From the NCBI GenBank assembly GCA_000156295.1, contig DS999227.1, positions 32,171 through 96,170 of the forward strand: a stretch of DNA of 64,000 nt. The letters are read 5' to 3'. This DNA comes from a marine gamma proteobacterium HTCC2148 (lineage in GTDB: Bacteria > Pseudomonadota > Gammaproteobacteria > Pseudomonadales > Halieaceae). The translations under genes were made by a program, and so were the position numbers. This document shows positions 33,231 through 41,475 of this stretch, one piece after another; position 1 is the first letter of the stretch, and every line of letters begins with the position of its first letter. Under the pieces are notes generated by a model. The model worked only from the letters and a program-made list of their open reading frames with translations, had not been told where the DNA came from and did not search any database.

Positions 33231-34160
33231 ATGGCCCTGGACCCCGAGCATCTGCAATACCCGAATCGCACCTATGGTATGGACCACGATCGTTACGAAT
33301 GGAGCATGCTTAGCGATCGTCGCCCGGTACAATGGCCCGGAAGCGCAAAGCTCGCCGTTTGGGTGAACGTAAGTTTGCAGTTCTACCCACTCAACCAAGA
33401 GGGCAAGCCCTTTGCCGTTCCTGGTGGCATGACCATGCCCTACCCTGATCTAAGGCATTATTCCCTGCGCGACTATGGCAATCGAGTAGGCATTTATCGA
33501 TTCCTGAATGCGTTCGATCAGTACGGAATCAGGCCAAGCTTCGCAATCAGCACTGAACTTGCAGAGCGCGCACCCTATCTACTGCAGCGTATTTGTGAGC
33601 GCGAAGATGAGCTCATCTGTCATGGGTGGAATATGGATAGCCTGCACTACGGCGGCCAGCCACTTGCGGAAGAGTCTGAACTGGTGGAGCGCTCCATCAC
33701 TCGCCTGCGGGAGCTCAGTGGTCAGGAGATTAGCGGCTGGATTAGCCCCGCGCGCAATGAAAGTGAAAACACACCCGAATTGCTGGTTCAGAATGGAATT
33801 CGCTATTTCTGCGATTGGGTCAACGATGACATGCCCTACTCATTTCACACCAAGTCCGGCGACCTGACCGCAATGCCGCTGTCAAACGAATTGGAGGACC
33901 GTTTTGTACTAATGAACAATTTGCATTCAGAACAGTCATGGCTGGAGCAAGTGTGTGATGCATGCGATTTCCTGCTACAGGAAGCGGAATCCAGCGGCGG
34001 GCGAATCCTTGCCCTTAATATCCATCCCTGGGTGCTCGGGCAGCCTCATCGCATTGCCAGGCTGGAGCAGGCACTGGCATACATCAGTTCATGCGCCGGC
34101 GTGTGGAACGCTCCTGCCGGTGAAATATTGCAACACTGGATGGCCCAGCAGGGAGGGTAG
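33231..34160 (+). CDS. second PuuE/cyclic imidase-type hydrolase
   Basis: The 309-residue protein is a diverged paralogue of its neighbour. It has SLRDYGNRVGIYRFLNAFDQYGIRPSFA, DELICHGWNMDS, GWISPARNESENTPELLVQNGI, WVNDDMPY and HPWVLGQPHRIARLEQALAYI. The pattern, including WVNDDMPY, is closer to the standard PuuE form than in the first copy. The start is ATG 33231 with GGGAG ten bases upstream; a frame open to 33132 overlaps the first gene and is not needed. Two different imidases side by side could handle two differently substituted imides (for example from vinyl/ethyl and propionate rings); this is a hypothesis. Confidence 0.8.
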   Translation: MALDPEHLQYPNRTYGMDHDRYEWSMLSDRRPVQWPGSAKLAVWVNVSLQFYPLNQEGKPFAVPGGMTMPYPDLRHYSLRDYGNRVGIYRFLNAFDQYGIRPSFAISTELAERAPYLLQRICEREDELICHGWNMDSLHYGGQPLAEESELVERSITRLRELSGQEISGWISPARNESENTPELLVQNGIRYFCDWVNDDMPYSFHTKSGDLTAMPLSNELEDRFVLMNNLHSEQSWLEQVCDACDFLLQEAESSGGRILALNIHPWVLGQPHRIARLEQALAYISSCAGVWNAPAGEILQHWMAQQGG

Positions 34161-34163
34161 ATC

Positions 34164-34946
34164 ATGGAATCACTCGCAGAAATTTTCCCCGACGCCCAAT
34201 TGCAGACAAGGGATAGGGAAGCACCTACCCCACTCTACTTTCGCCTTTATAGTCTGCTCAGGGCCGCCATTCTTGATGGCACTATTATTCACCGCGCTCA
34301 AATGCCGACGGAACAGCAGCTTTCTGAATACTTCAAGGTCTCTCGCATTACCGCTAAACGCGCTATGGATGAGTTGGCGAGCGAGAGCCTGGTAGAACGA
34401 CAACGCGGTCGCGGTAGTCATGTGATCTACCAGTACCGGCCACAGCCGGTGAAAGCGCCGCTGGTCGGCATGCTCGAAGAAATAGAAAGTATGGCGAGAC
34501 ATTCTGAAGTAATGGTTCTGGCGTGCAAGCGCTTGTTACCGCCGGCTAATATTCGCTCTGCCCTGGGGCTAGCCGAGGGCGAGAAAGCCCTGTTACTGCA
34601 GCGGGTGCGCTCTCGTAGCGGACAGCCCTTCGCGTATTACAACAGCTGGACAGCGGGCCTGACCAAAACAGTTTCACGTCGTCAATTCACTCGTTCCACG
34701 CGTTTGGAGATATTTCGCAAACAGGGTCTGGATATCACCCATGTCACCCAAACCATTACCGCTGTAGCCGCCACAACTGAGCTAGCAAACCACTTGAACA
34801 CCCACGTTAATGCGCCCGTTCTCAACCTGATTCGACAATCATTCATTACCAAGGCTAAGACTGAAAAACTAGTGGATGTGCTGGAGGTGTTCTACCACCC
34901 AGAGCGATTCCAATATCAAATGGATCTGCAGTTGGATAACAAATAA
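34164..34946 (+). CDS. GntR-family (HutC-type) transcription regulator
   Basis: The 260-residue protein has an N-terminal winged helix (PLYFRLYSLLRAAILDG, MPTEQQLSEYFKVSRITAKRAMDELASESLVERQRGRGSHV) and a C-terminal UTRA ligand-binding domain with EKALLLQRVRSRSGQPFAYYNSW. HutC-type members sense small carboxylates or amino-acid-like effectors. It begins three bases after the second imidase gene and is convergent with the lyase gene. A palindrome in front of the CoA-transferase and LeuC-like genes is the most likely binding site. Confidence 0.9.
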   Translation: MESLAEIFPDAQLQTRDREAPTPLYFRLYSLLRAAILDGTIIHRAQMPTEQQLSEYFKVSRITAKRAMDELASESLVERQRGRGSHVIYQYRPQPVKAPLVGMLEEIESMARHSEVMVLACKRLLPPANIRSALGLAEGEKALLLQRVRSRSGQPFAYYNSWTAGLTKTVSRRQFTRSTRLEIFRKQGLDITHVTQTITAVAATTELANHLNTHVNAPVLNLIRQSFITKAKTEKLVDVLEVFYHPERFQYQMDLQLDNK

Positions 34947-34948
34947 TT

Positions 34949-35887
34949 TTATTGTAGCGTCGCTGCGGAAAACCCTTTGGGTAAGCCTGCTTCAGGCGTA
35001 AACCCGTAAAGCTCAACATTAGGGAGCGCCTCCGCCAGCACCTGGCGGGCAGTAAACATCGCTTCAAAATTGACGCCGGTGGACAAGCCCATGCTCTCCA
35101 GCAAGAACACCAGGTCTTCAGTAACGATATTGCCGCTAGCACCCGGGGCAAACGGACAACCACCAATACCGCCCATCGAAGAGTCAATGGTGGTCAGACC
35201 CGCGTCCAGTGCCGCCATTACATTAGCAAGGCCCTGCCCACGAGTATTATGAAGATGAATCCCTGTGAGTTTATCCTTGCCCAGCAGTCGATGAATTTCG
35301 CGAGTGTATTGACCCACCTGAGTTGGACTGGCAAAACCGGTGGTATCCGATAGCCCGACCTCATCGCAGCCAGCGGCCAGCAATTTCTCAGCCATTTCCA
35401 TCACCTTGCTCTGCGGTACTGCACCTTCCAGCGTGCAGCCAAAAGCAGTCGACAGCGAACCTTCAAGTTTGGGCCTATCCTTATTTGGAAGTCCGTTAAT
35501 TGCAGCACGAATTCCCCTTACCTCCGCCAGCAACTGCTCATGCGTTCGCTTGAGATTTTTAAGACAGTGACTTTCGCTGACCGACAGCGGTACCGTCATT
35601 TTGTTTGGTCGAACAGCCAGCGCATTTTCGGCGCCTCGCAGGTTTGGCACCAACACAGCCACAGAAAGCCCACTGATTGACTTGGCGTGAGACACTAATT
35701 CTGCCGTGTCAGCCAGCTGCGGTAACACGGAGGCTGGCACAAAAGACCCTACCTCGATTTCGGGAATACCGGCCGCAGCGAGCGCGCTTATCCACGCCAT
35801 TTTGGCTGCTGTGGGCATAATGGGAGATATACTTTGCAAACCATCTCGCGGTCCCACCTCACTGATTTCAATATCGACACCTGGCAA
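34949..35887 (-). CDS. HMG-CoA lyase-family C-C lyase
   Basis: The protein (about 312 residues from TTG 35887, which has GGAG upstream) shows the HMGL TIM barrel: SEVGPRDGLQ, EVGSFVPASVLPQLAD, the metal-binding HLHNTRG and the active-site loop GGIGGCPFAPGASGNIVTEDLV with its catalytic Cys. Such enzymes split 3-hydroxy-3-methylglutaryl-CoA or related 3-hydroxyacyl-CoA thioesters into acetyl-CoA or pyruvate plus an acid. The frame can be extended to 36271, but the added N-terminal residues have no homology. It is divergent from a CoA-transferase gene, with a palindromic operator between them; the two probably work in sequence on a branched dicarboxylate. Confidence 0.85.
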   Translation of the reverse strand: MPGVDIEISEVGPRDGLQSISPIMPTAAKMAWISALAAAGIPEIEVGSFVPASVLPQLADTAELVSHAKSISGLSVAVLVPNLRGAENALAVRPNKMTVPLSVSESHCLKNLKRTHEQLLAEVRGIRAAINGLPNKDRPKLEGSLSTAFGCTLEGAVPQSKVMEMAEKLLAAGCDEVGLSDTTGFASPTQVGQYTREIHRLLGKDKLTGIHLHNTRGQGLANVMAALDAGLTTIDSSMGGIGGCPFAPGASGNIVTEDLVFLLESMGLSTGVNFEAMFTARQVLAEALPNVELYGFTPEAGLPKGFSAATLQ

Positions 35888-35943
35888 AATTAGCTCTCCG
35901 GTTACGGTCACGCAGTATTCTGATATTCCGCGCTTTTTTCTAT

Positions 35944-35967
35944 ATATGTTATATTGATATATCATAT
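35944..35967. promoter_or_regulatory. palindromic operator between HMGL-type and CoA-transferase genes
   Basis: The 24-base sequence has the form ATATG-n-TATAT-nn-ATATA-n-CATAT, a near-perfect dyad. A sequence sharing TCTATAT-n-TGTTATATT and ATATCAT lies upstream of the LeuC-like gene (39264-39281). Both are probably bound by the GntR protein encoded at 34164-34946. Confidence 0.6.
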
Positions 35968-36002
35968 TATCATTTAAAGCATCATTAAGGAATCTGATCA
36001 CC

Positions 36003-37187
36003 ATGGCAGAAGCAGCCAGACCTCTCGCCGGCCTTAAAGTCGCAGAATTCACCCATATGGTCATGGGACCTACCGCCGGACTGCTGCTCGCTGACCTGGG
36101 AGCGGACGTTATCAAGATAGAACCGCTGGCAGGAGACAATACCCGCCGACTAAAAGGCTCTGGCGGCGGATATTTCGCGATGTACAATCGCAATAAGTCT
36201 AGCGTCTGCCTGGACTTGAAATCCCCCCAAGGCATCAACCTGGCAAAAGACATCGTCACCAGCAGTGACATCCTGATAGAAAATTTTCGCCCTGGTGCGA
36301 TGGATAAGCTGGGACTGGGATACGCAACGCTGAGCGAATCAAACCCTGGCCTGATCTACCTTTCACTGAAGGGTTTTTTATCTGGGCCCTATGAGCATCG
36401 CACCGCCCTAGATGAAGTCGCACAAATGATGGGGGGGCTCGCTTATATGACAGGACTGCCAGACCGGCCAATGCGTGCTGGAAGCTCAGTGATTGATATT
36501 AGCGGCGGAATGTTTGGCGTCATAGGTGTGCTCTCCGCGTTGCAAGAACGTCATAGCACCGGCAAGGGAAAACATGTCACCAGTTCATTGTTCGAAACGA
36601 CAGCATTTATGGTTGGGCAGCACATTGCACAGCAGGGAGTGCTGGGCGAAGAACCCCCGCCGATGTCGGTGCGGCGCAGCGCCTGGTCAATCTACGATAT
36701 TTTTACTGCCGGGGACGGCGCTCGAATTTTCGTGGGCGTAGTCAGCGATTCGCTGTGGCAGCGCTTCTGTGCAGAATTTCATTTTATAGAATGGGCTGCC
36801 GACCCCCAGCTAAAAAGCAATAACCAAAGAGTGCTTCACAGAGACAGCTTGATACCGACTATTCAGGCCCTGTTCGATACCCTGAATAAAGACCAGTTGA
36901 TGCAACGACTGGATAATGCCGGGGTTCCTTTCGCTCCCATCAATAAGCCCATAGACCTGACTGACGACCCGCACATGAATGCAGGTGGCCTGCTAAGTAT
37001 CACATTGAGCAATGGTGAAAAAATCAAACTGCCAGCCTTGCCGATAGAGTTCGATGGGGAGAAGCCCGACCTACAACGAGACCTGCCAGCACCCGGTGCC
37101 GGTGCCAGGGAGTACCTTGAAAAACTTGGCCTGCAAAAAGACCAGATAACGCAACTAATAGCCGACGGCGTGATGATCGCCGATTGA
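36003..37187 (+). CDS. family III CoA-transferase (CaiB/BaiF)
   Basis: The 394-residue protein has the family III pattern: PLAGLKVAEFTHMVMGPTAGLLLADLGADVIKIEP, the NKSSVCLDLKS block, ENFRPGAMDKLGLGY and the nucleophilic Asp in AGSSVIDISGGMFG. These enzymes move CoA between carboxylic acids through an aspartyl-CoA intermediate. Substrates in this branch include mesaconate, citramalate, itaconate and succinate. Placed opposite an HMG-CoA-lyase-type gene, it would activate the diacid that the lyase then splits. The start has AAGGAATCTGATCACC upstream. Confidence 0.9.
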   Translation: MAEAARPLAGLKVAEFTHMVMGPTAGLLLADLGADVIKIEPLAGDNTRRLKGSGGGYFAMYNRNKSSVCLDLKSPQGINLAKDIVTSSDILIENFRPGAMDKLGLGYATLSESNPGLIYLSLKGFLSGPYEHRTALDEVAQMMGGLAYMTGLPDRPMRAGSSVIDISGGMFGVIGVLSALQERHSTGKGKHVTSSLFETTAFMVGQHIAQQGVLGEEPPPMSVRRSAWSIYDIFTAGDGARIFVGVVSDSLWQRFCAEFHFIEWAADPQLKSNNQRVLHRDSLIPTIQALFDTLNKDQLMQRLDNAGVPFAPINKPIDLTDDPHMNAGGLLSITLSNGEKIKLPALPIEFDGEKPDLQRDLPAPGAGAREYLEKLGLQKDQITQLIADGVMIAD

Positions 37188-37188
37188 G

Positions 37189-37809
37189 TCAATGCTGATA
37201 AAGCCAGGGGCGCAAACTCTGCCGGTGCCGGTGAAAACGATCAATGGTTTGCCATCGCGTCTGAGTCAGGGAAATTGCATCCAGACCTTCCACCAACATG
37301 CGTTTTGCCCAGGGTTCGATTTCAAAATTGAATGCCTCACCGGACGCCTGCAGCTGTTGCTCGGGAAGATCGACTAAAACTTTATTTTGACATGGGTCCT
37401 GCGCAACCCAAGCAGCAATTTCAGCAATAATATTTGCCCCCAACACCAACGGAAGCAGACCATTTCTAATGCAATTGTTGGCGAAAATTGTCCCAAAACT
37501 TGGCGCTACTACAACCCGTATACCGTACTCCGCCAGGGCCCAAACCGCATGTTCACGCGAAGAACCACAACCGAAATTTGGGCCAGACAGAATAATGCTC
37601 GCATCGCGATAGGCATCCTGGTTAAGAACAAACTCGGGAGCGGCATCGCGGCCACCAGCTTGTAGATAGCGCCAGCCGGCAAAAAGCCCCTCCCCCAGCC
37701 CCTGCTTGGAAACCCGTTTCATCTCACGGGAGGGAATTATGGCATCGGTATCCACATTCGACCTTATCAGCGGCGCCGCTACTCCCAGGTGCTGTATAAA
37801 CTTATCCAT
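37189..37809 (-). CDS. LeuD-type hydratase small subunit
   Basis: The 206-residue protein matches the swivelling small subunit of isopropylmalate isomerase: DAIIPSREMKRVSKQGLGEGLFAGWRY and GPNFGCGSSREHAVWALAEYGI. It pairs with the LeuC-type gene three bases upstream. In most bacteria leuCD sits with leuA or leuB; here it sits among CoA-transferases and lyases, so a catabolic hydratase such as dimethylmaleate or citraconate hydratase is more likely than leucine synthesis. The C-terminus (WQTIDRFHRHRQSLRPWLYQH) extends a little past the usual end. Confidence 0.85.
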   Translation of the reverse strand: MDKFIQHLGVAAPLIRSNVDTDAIIPSREMKRVSKQGLGEGLFAGWRYLQAGGRDAAPEFVLNQDAYRDASIILSGPNFGCGSSREHAVWALAEYGIRVVVAPSFGTIFANNCIRNGLLPLVLGANIIAEIAAWVAQDPCQNKVLVDLPEQQLQASGEAFNFEIEPWAKRMLVEGLDAISLTQTRWQTIDRFHRHRQSLRPWLYQH

Positions 37810-37812
37810 CGC

Positions 37813-39210
37813 CTACAGCATCTCCCGCGGGTCGGTAATAACACCGGTTACGGCAGATGCGGCTACTGTCGCCGGGCTGGCCAGGTGCGTACGAGTCTGC
37901 GGCCCCTGCCGGGACTCAAAGTTACGGTTGGTAGTACTCACGACTCGCTGCTGAAAATCAAAATGTTCGCCGCCTGCGAAGAAACACATAGAGCAACCGG
38001 AGGCGCGCCACTCAAAGCCAGCGTCAATAAAAATCCGATCCAAGCCCTCTGTTTCAGCCTGTGCTTTTACTTGCATAGAGCCCGGCACACAGATCGCTCG
38101 CATGCCAGGTCTGATCTTATTCCCTCGTAGGATGCTCGCTGCCAAACGCAGGTCACTTATCCGGGCATTTGTGCAAGAACCGATGAAGACACAATCAATG
38201 GGCTGCCCAGCAATAGGCTGACCCGCAGTCAGGCCCATATATTCCAATGCCTTGTCGTACCCTGAGGCCTGCGCCTCATGCCCGAAGGCGGTAGCAATCA
38301 ATCCATTAATGGGTATTGCATGCTCCGGGCTGGTACCCCAGGTCACCTGCGGCTCAATATCGGTGCAATCAATGACAATCTCGCGATCAAAAGTAGCATC
38401 CTTATCAGTCGATAATTGCTGCCAGTATTGAACCGCGTCATCCCACAGTGTACCTACGGGCGCATAAGGTTTTCCCCGTAGATAGTCGATGGTCTGATGG
38501 TCCGGTGCTATCAGCCCGGTGAAGGCAGAGAATTCCACCGCCATATTGCACAAGGTCATTCTGCCCTCCATGCACAGATCAGCTACCGCAGATCCCGAAA
38601 ACTCAAGCACGTAACCACTGCCACCACTGGCACCGAACCGGGCTATCAGATGAAGAATCATGTCCTTGGCGCTGACACCAGCTGCCAACACTCCCTCAAA
38701 AGACACCCGCATACTCTTCGGCTTACTAACCCGCAGGGTCTTGGTTACCAGGGCATGCTCTGCCTCACTGGAGCCAATGCCCCAGGCAAGTGCGCCAAAA
38801 GCTCCCTGCGTGCAAGTGTGACTGTCTGGACACACCAATGTGATACCCGGCTGGACAATGCCCTGTTCCGGGGACACGACGTGGACGATACCCTGGCGTG
38901 GATCGTCCAGGTCAAAAAGAGTGAGTCCCGCTTCGTGCGCTCCTTCACGAGTGGCAACAATAAAGTCGCGGCCACTGGGCATAGTGGTCTCGTCACTGCG
39001 ATCCGGATAGGTATCGACAATATGATCCATGCAACAGAACACCTGCTCGGGACAGAATATTTCCCGGCCATCAGCTCGCAGACTGGACAAAGCAATAGAC
39101 CCTGTGCGCTCGTGAAGAAACACGCGATCGATATAAATCAGGTCGGTTCCGTCACTTTGCTTCTCTACCAGGTGTTCTTGCCAGAGCTTTTCAAAAAGAG
39201 TTTGCGCCAT
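37813..39210 (-). CDS. LeuC-type [4Fe-4S] hydratase large subunit
   Basis: The 465-residue aconitase-family protein has the three cluster cysteines in GSCTNAR and GCSMC, the VCPDSHTCTQGAFGALAWGIGSSEAEHAL block and VRVSFEG-type strands. It forms a heterodimer with the LeuD-type subunit and adds or removes water across a branched unsaturated diacid. An operator-like palindrome lies 54 bases before the start. Eubacterium barkeri 2,3-dimethylmaleate hydratase is built from the same two subunits and is followed by an isocitrate-lyase-family lyase, which this window also has (25856-26725). The exact substrate remains inferred. Confidence 0.87.
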   Translation of the reverse strand: MAQTLFEKLWQEHLVEKQSDGTDLIYIDRVFLHERTGSIALSSLRADGREIFCPEQVFCCMDHIVDTYPDRSDETTMPSGRDFIVATREGAHEAGLTLFDLDDPRQGIVHVVSPEQGIVQPGITLVCPDSHTCTQGAFGALAWGIGSSEAEHALVTKTLRVSKPKSMRVSFEGVLAAGVSAKDMILHLIARFGASGGSGYVLEFSGSAVADLCMEGRMTLCNMAVEFSAFTGLIAPDHQTIDYLRGKPYAPVGTLWDDAVQYWQQLSTDKDATFDREIVIDCTDIEPQVTWGTSPEHAIPINGLIATAFGHEAQASGYDKALEYMGLTAGQPIAGQPIDCVFIGSCTNARISDLRLAASILRGNKIRPGMRAICVPGSMQVKAQAETEGLDRIFIDAGFEWRASGCSMCFFAGGEHFDFQQRVVSTTNRNFESRQGPQTRTHLASPATVAASAVTGVITDPREML

Positions 39211-39263
39211 TAGTACCAGCCATCACAGTTGCGACACATGCACAGGTCGCGTCGTTCTATATT

Positions 39264-39281
39264 TGTTATATTAACATATCA
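39264..39281. promoter_or_regulatory. second copy of the GntR-type operator
   Basis: TGTTATATTAACATATCA is an 18-base imperfect dyad in the gap between the LeuC-type start and the LysR stop. It agrees with the core TGTTATATTGATATATCA at 35947-35964 in 16 of 18 positions, and the flank TCTATAT also matches. Confidence 0.6.
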
Positions 39282-39288
39282 TTATATT

Positions 39289-40257
39289 TTATTTGACCGC
39301 GTGTTTTAGCCGCTCTCGAATTTTTTTCATCGGCAAATGTGCCTCTGCCTCCTCAAGAATGAAGTCCAAAAAGCTGCGAGCTACCTGCGACAACTGTTTC
39401 TGGCGCAAGTGAATAACATTCCATTGGGTCATGATGGGAAAACCACTTACACGCAGCTGTACCAGTTCATCTGCCTGCTCATTGACCAGCGCATAGGCCG
39501 ACAGTATGCCTACGCCCATATCCGCCATGATAGACAGCCTGATCGCCTCGCTACTGGCCAGCGCAAGAGAGCGAGGAATGCTCTGTCCGCTGTCACTCAG
39601 GTATTCATCAAGCGCCAGGCGCGACCCAGAGCCCGGCTCACGAATAATGAGTAGCTCCGCCGCCAAGTCCTGCCACTGCAATTTTCGACGTCTTGCCAAC
39701 GCGTGATCCGAACGCGCCGCAACAACCAGAGGATTAGGCAAAAACGGGTGATGAATAATATCCATGTCTTGAGGCACATGATTGAAGATATAAAGATCGT
39801 CACGATTCTCGTTCAACCGTTCAATCAGATCGCTGCGCTTGCCCTCGGTAAATTCAAGCTCTACTCCCGGATAACGCCGCAAGAAAGGCGCCAGTAGCTG
39901 GGGCAGGAAATACTTGGCACTGCTGTCCACTGCCAGGCGAAGACGCCCTGCTTTCAAGCCCTTCAGATCGTTGATATCTCCATCGAGCCGCTGGAGCGTA
40001 TCCGCCACCTCTCTGCCGGCCGCAACAACCCGGTGACCCGCATCGGTCAGCTGGAGTCGTCGTCCGATAATTTCATACAGAGGGATACCGACCGCTTCGG
40101 CCAATTTACGCACCTGAATAGAGACGCTCGGTTGTGCCAGGTGCAATTGCTCTGCCGCCTGGGCAATACCACCTACCTCTGCAACCTTCATGAAAATTTC
40201 CAGTTGCCTCAGCGTTCCCAAACGGACTGATGCTTGAATTCCATCCCTGTCTGGCAT
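39289..40257 (-). CDS. LysR-family transcription regulator
   Basis: The 322-residue protein has the LysR helix-turn-helix (LRQLEIFMKVAEVGGIAQAAEQLHLAQPSVSIQVRKL) and the periplasmic-binding-type effector domain, in the CbbR/CysB-like branch (LKGLKAGRLRLAVDSSAKYFLPQLL). It is divergent from the cupin gene across an AT-rich stretch of about 140 bases and probably controls that gene or the LeuCD genes downstream of it. It would sense a small carboxylate. Confidence 0.9.
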   Translation of the reverse strand: MPDRDGIQASVRLGTLRQLEIFMKVAEVGGIAQAAEQLHLAQPSVSIQVRKLAEAVGIPLYEIIGRRLQLTDAGHRVVAAGREVADTLQRLDGDINDLKGLKAGRLRLAVDSSAKYFLPQLLAPFLRRYPGVELEFTEGKRSDLIERLNENRDDLYIFNHVPQDMDIIHHPFLPNPLVVAARSDHALARRRKLQWQDLAAELLIIREPGSGSRLALDEYLSDSGQSIPRSLALASSEAIRLSIMADMGVGILSAYALVNEQADELVQLRVSGFPIMTQWNVIHLRQKQLSQVARSFLDFILEEAEAHLPMKKIRERLKHAVK

Positions 40258-40400
40258 GAAAATTTACCTTTATTTATATATAGCTATTAGTCTATGTATA
40301 TATATTATATTTTCAATTTTTACTTATAGTTTATTTTCTCTACTCTGAGCACTCCTGACCACCACGAACAACCAAAAACTCACTGTTGAGGATAGTAATA

Positions 40401-41300
40401 ATGCGAGCACATGTTGAGCTGGTCGACGAAAGAGACTTGATCTGGCATCCGGCCGAGTTTTCTCATTGCAGCGGCGATGCTCGGCAACAAAACCTGAGCT
40501 ATGACGAAGAGGATGGCTCCGCCTCCCTGCGTATTGAGTTCACCTCAGACTGGAGCCGCCCCGCTGGCCTGCATAGCGCTTTCACCGAGTGGTACGTTCT
40601 ACAGGGCGAGATGAACCTGGGCGATACGAAGCTGGTGGCCAATGACTACTGGGCAGCTCCAAAGGGAATTCTCACTCCCGAAATCACGGTAAAAGCAGGC
40701 ACCATCATTCTGTTATTCCGTGAGTATGGAGATTGGTCGTTTAGCCCTGCAACTGAAAATGGTCCTCAAGCAAGAGACTTCGATGAACTGACGATATGCC
40801 GCGCTGATGCCCAGGATTGGTTTGATGTAACAGACCCGGAGCATGGCAGCCCCATGGACTTTGAACGCGGCGGTACGCCGGTGCCGGGGTTGTTCATCAA
40901 AATGCTTTACCACGATGTCGAGACCGGGTTTTACACTCGGCTAATCAAAGCCAAACCAGGCTGGAGAGAACACCCACTCGCCCATCACCCCTGCTTTGAG
41001 GAAGCTTACTGTCTGGATGGTACTTTCGACTATAACTTTGGTGAGATGGTCAAAGGCCAATATTTTTTTCGCCCAAAAGGCATCCGTCACGGAGACTTCA
41101 CCGCCGGGGAAAATGGCACTGTATGGATTTTGCGCTGTGACGGACAGCTGGTCGACTGGTATACAGATAACGCCAGCGTAGAGATGAAAGGGGATCCCGT
41201 AAACTGGGGTGAGGGCTACCCGGAAACAGAGCCGCCCGAATTTGTCCTACCCGTCAGATCAACTTCAGTGGGGCCGATGAAGCGGCCAGACTATATGTGA
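40401..41300 (+). CDS. ChrR-like double-cupin protein (DUF4437-like)
   Basis: The protein (299 residues from ATG 40401, GAGG upstream) has two related cupin halves. The first contains FTEWYVLQGEMNLGDTKLVANDYWAAPKGI and the second contains EEAYCLDGTFDYNFGEMVKGQYFFRPKGIRHGDF. In the second half, His and Glu residues typical of metal binding remain (HHPCFEEAYC, RHGDF); the first half looks poorer in ligands. Such proteins act as metal-dependent oxygenases, isomerases or sensors. It is divergent from a LysR gene. Its place in the pathway is unknown. Confidence 0.7.
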   Translation: MRAHVELVDERDLIWHPAEFSHCSGDARQQNLSYDEEDGSASLRIEFTSDWSRPAGLHSAFTEWYVLQGEMNLGDTKLVANDYWAAPKGILTPEITVKAGTIILLFREYGDWSFSPATENGPQARDFDELTICRADAQDWFDVTDPEHGSPMDFERGGTPVPGLFIKMLYHDVETGFYTRLIKAKPGWREHPLAHHPCFEEAYCLDGTFDYNFGEMVKGQYFFRPKGIRHGDFTAGENGTVWILRCDGQLVDWYTDNASVEMKGDPVNWGEGYPETEPPEFVLPVRSTSVGPMKRPDYM

Positions 41301-41475
41301 GAAAACGCCGAAGGTCTGCAGAACCAGGCAGCAAACCTAGGCCCCCTGCAGCGCCTGCTATCAATCAACGCGCAGATGCACAATTAGATGGACAACTGTC
41401 TTTAGTCACTTGCTGCAGACGCTTATACGTGCAAGCGCGCTGTGCCTGCTTTGGCAAATGCCGACCCCGGGTTCT

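Noticed and set aside
37189..39210. Leucine biosynthesis leuCD
   Set aside because: No leuA or leuB is near, and the genes are surrounded by CoA-transferases, lyases and a catabolic regulator; the fold is the same but the context is degradative.
38497..39213. Plus-strand frame of 238 codons opposite the LeuC-type gene
   Set aside because: It lies fully within an intact aconitase-family gene on the other strand and shows no motif.
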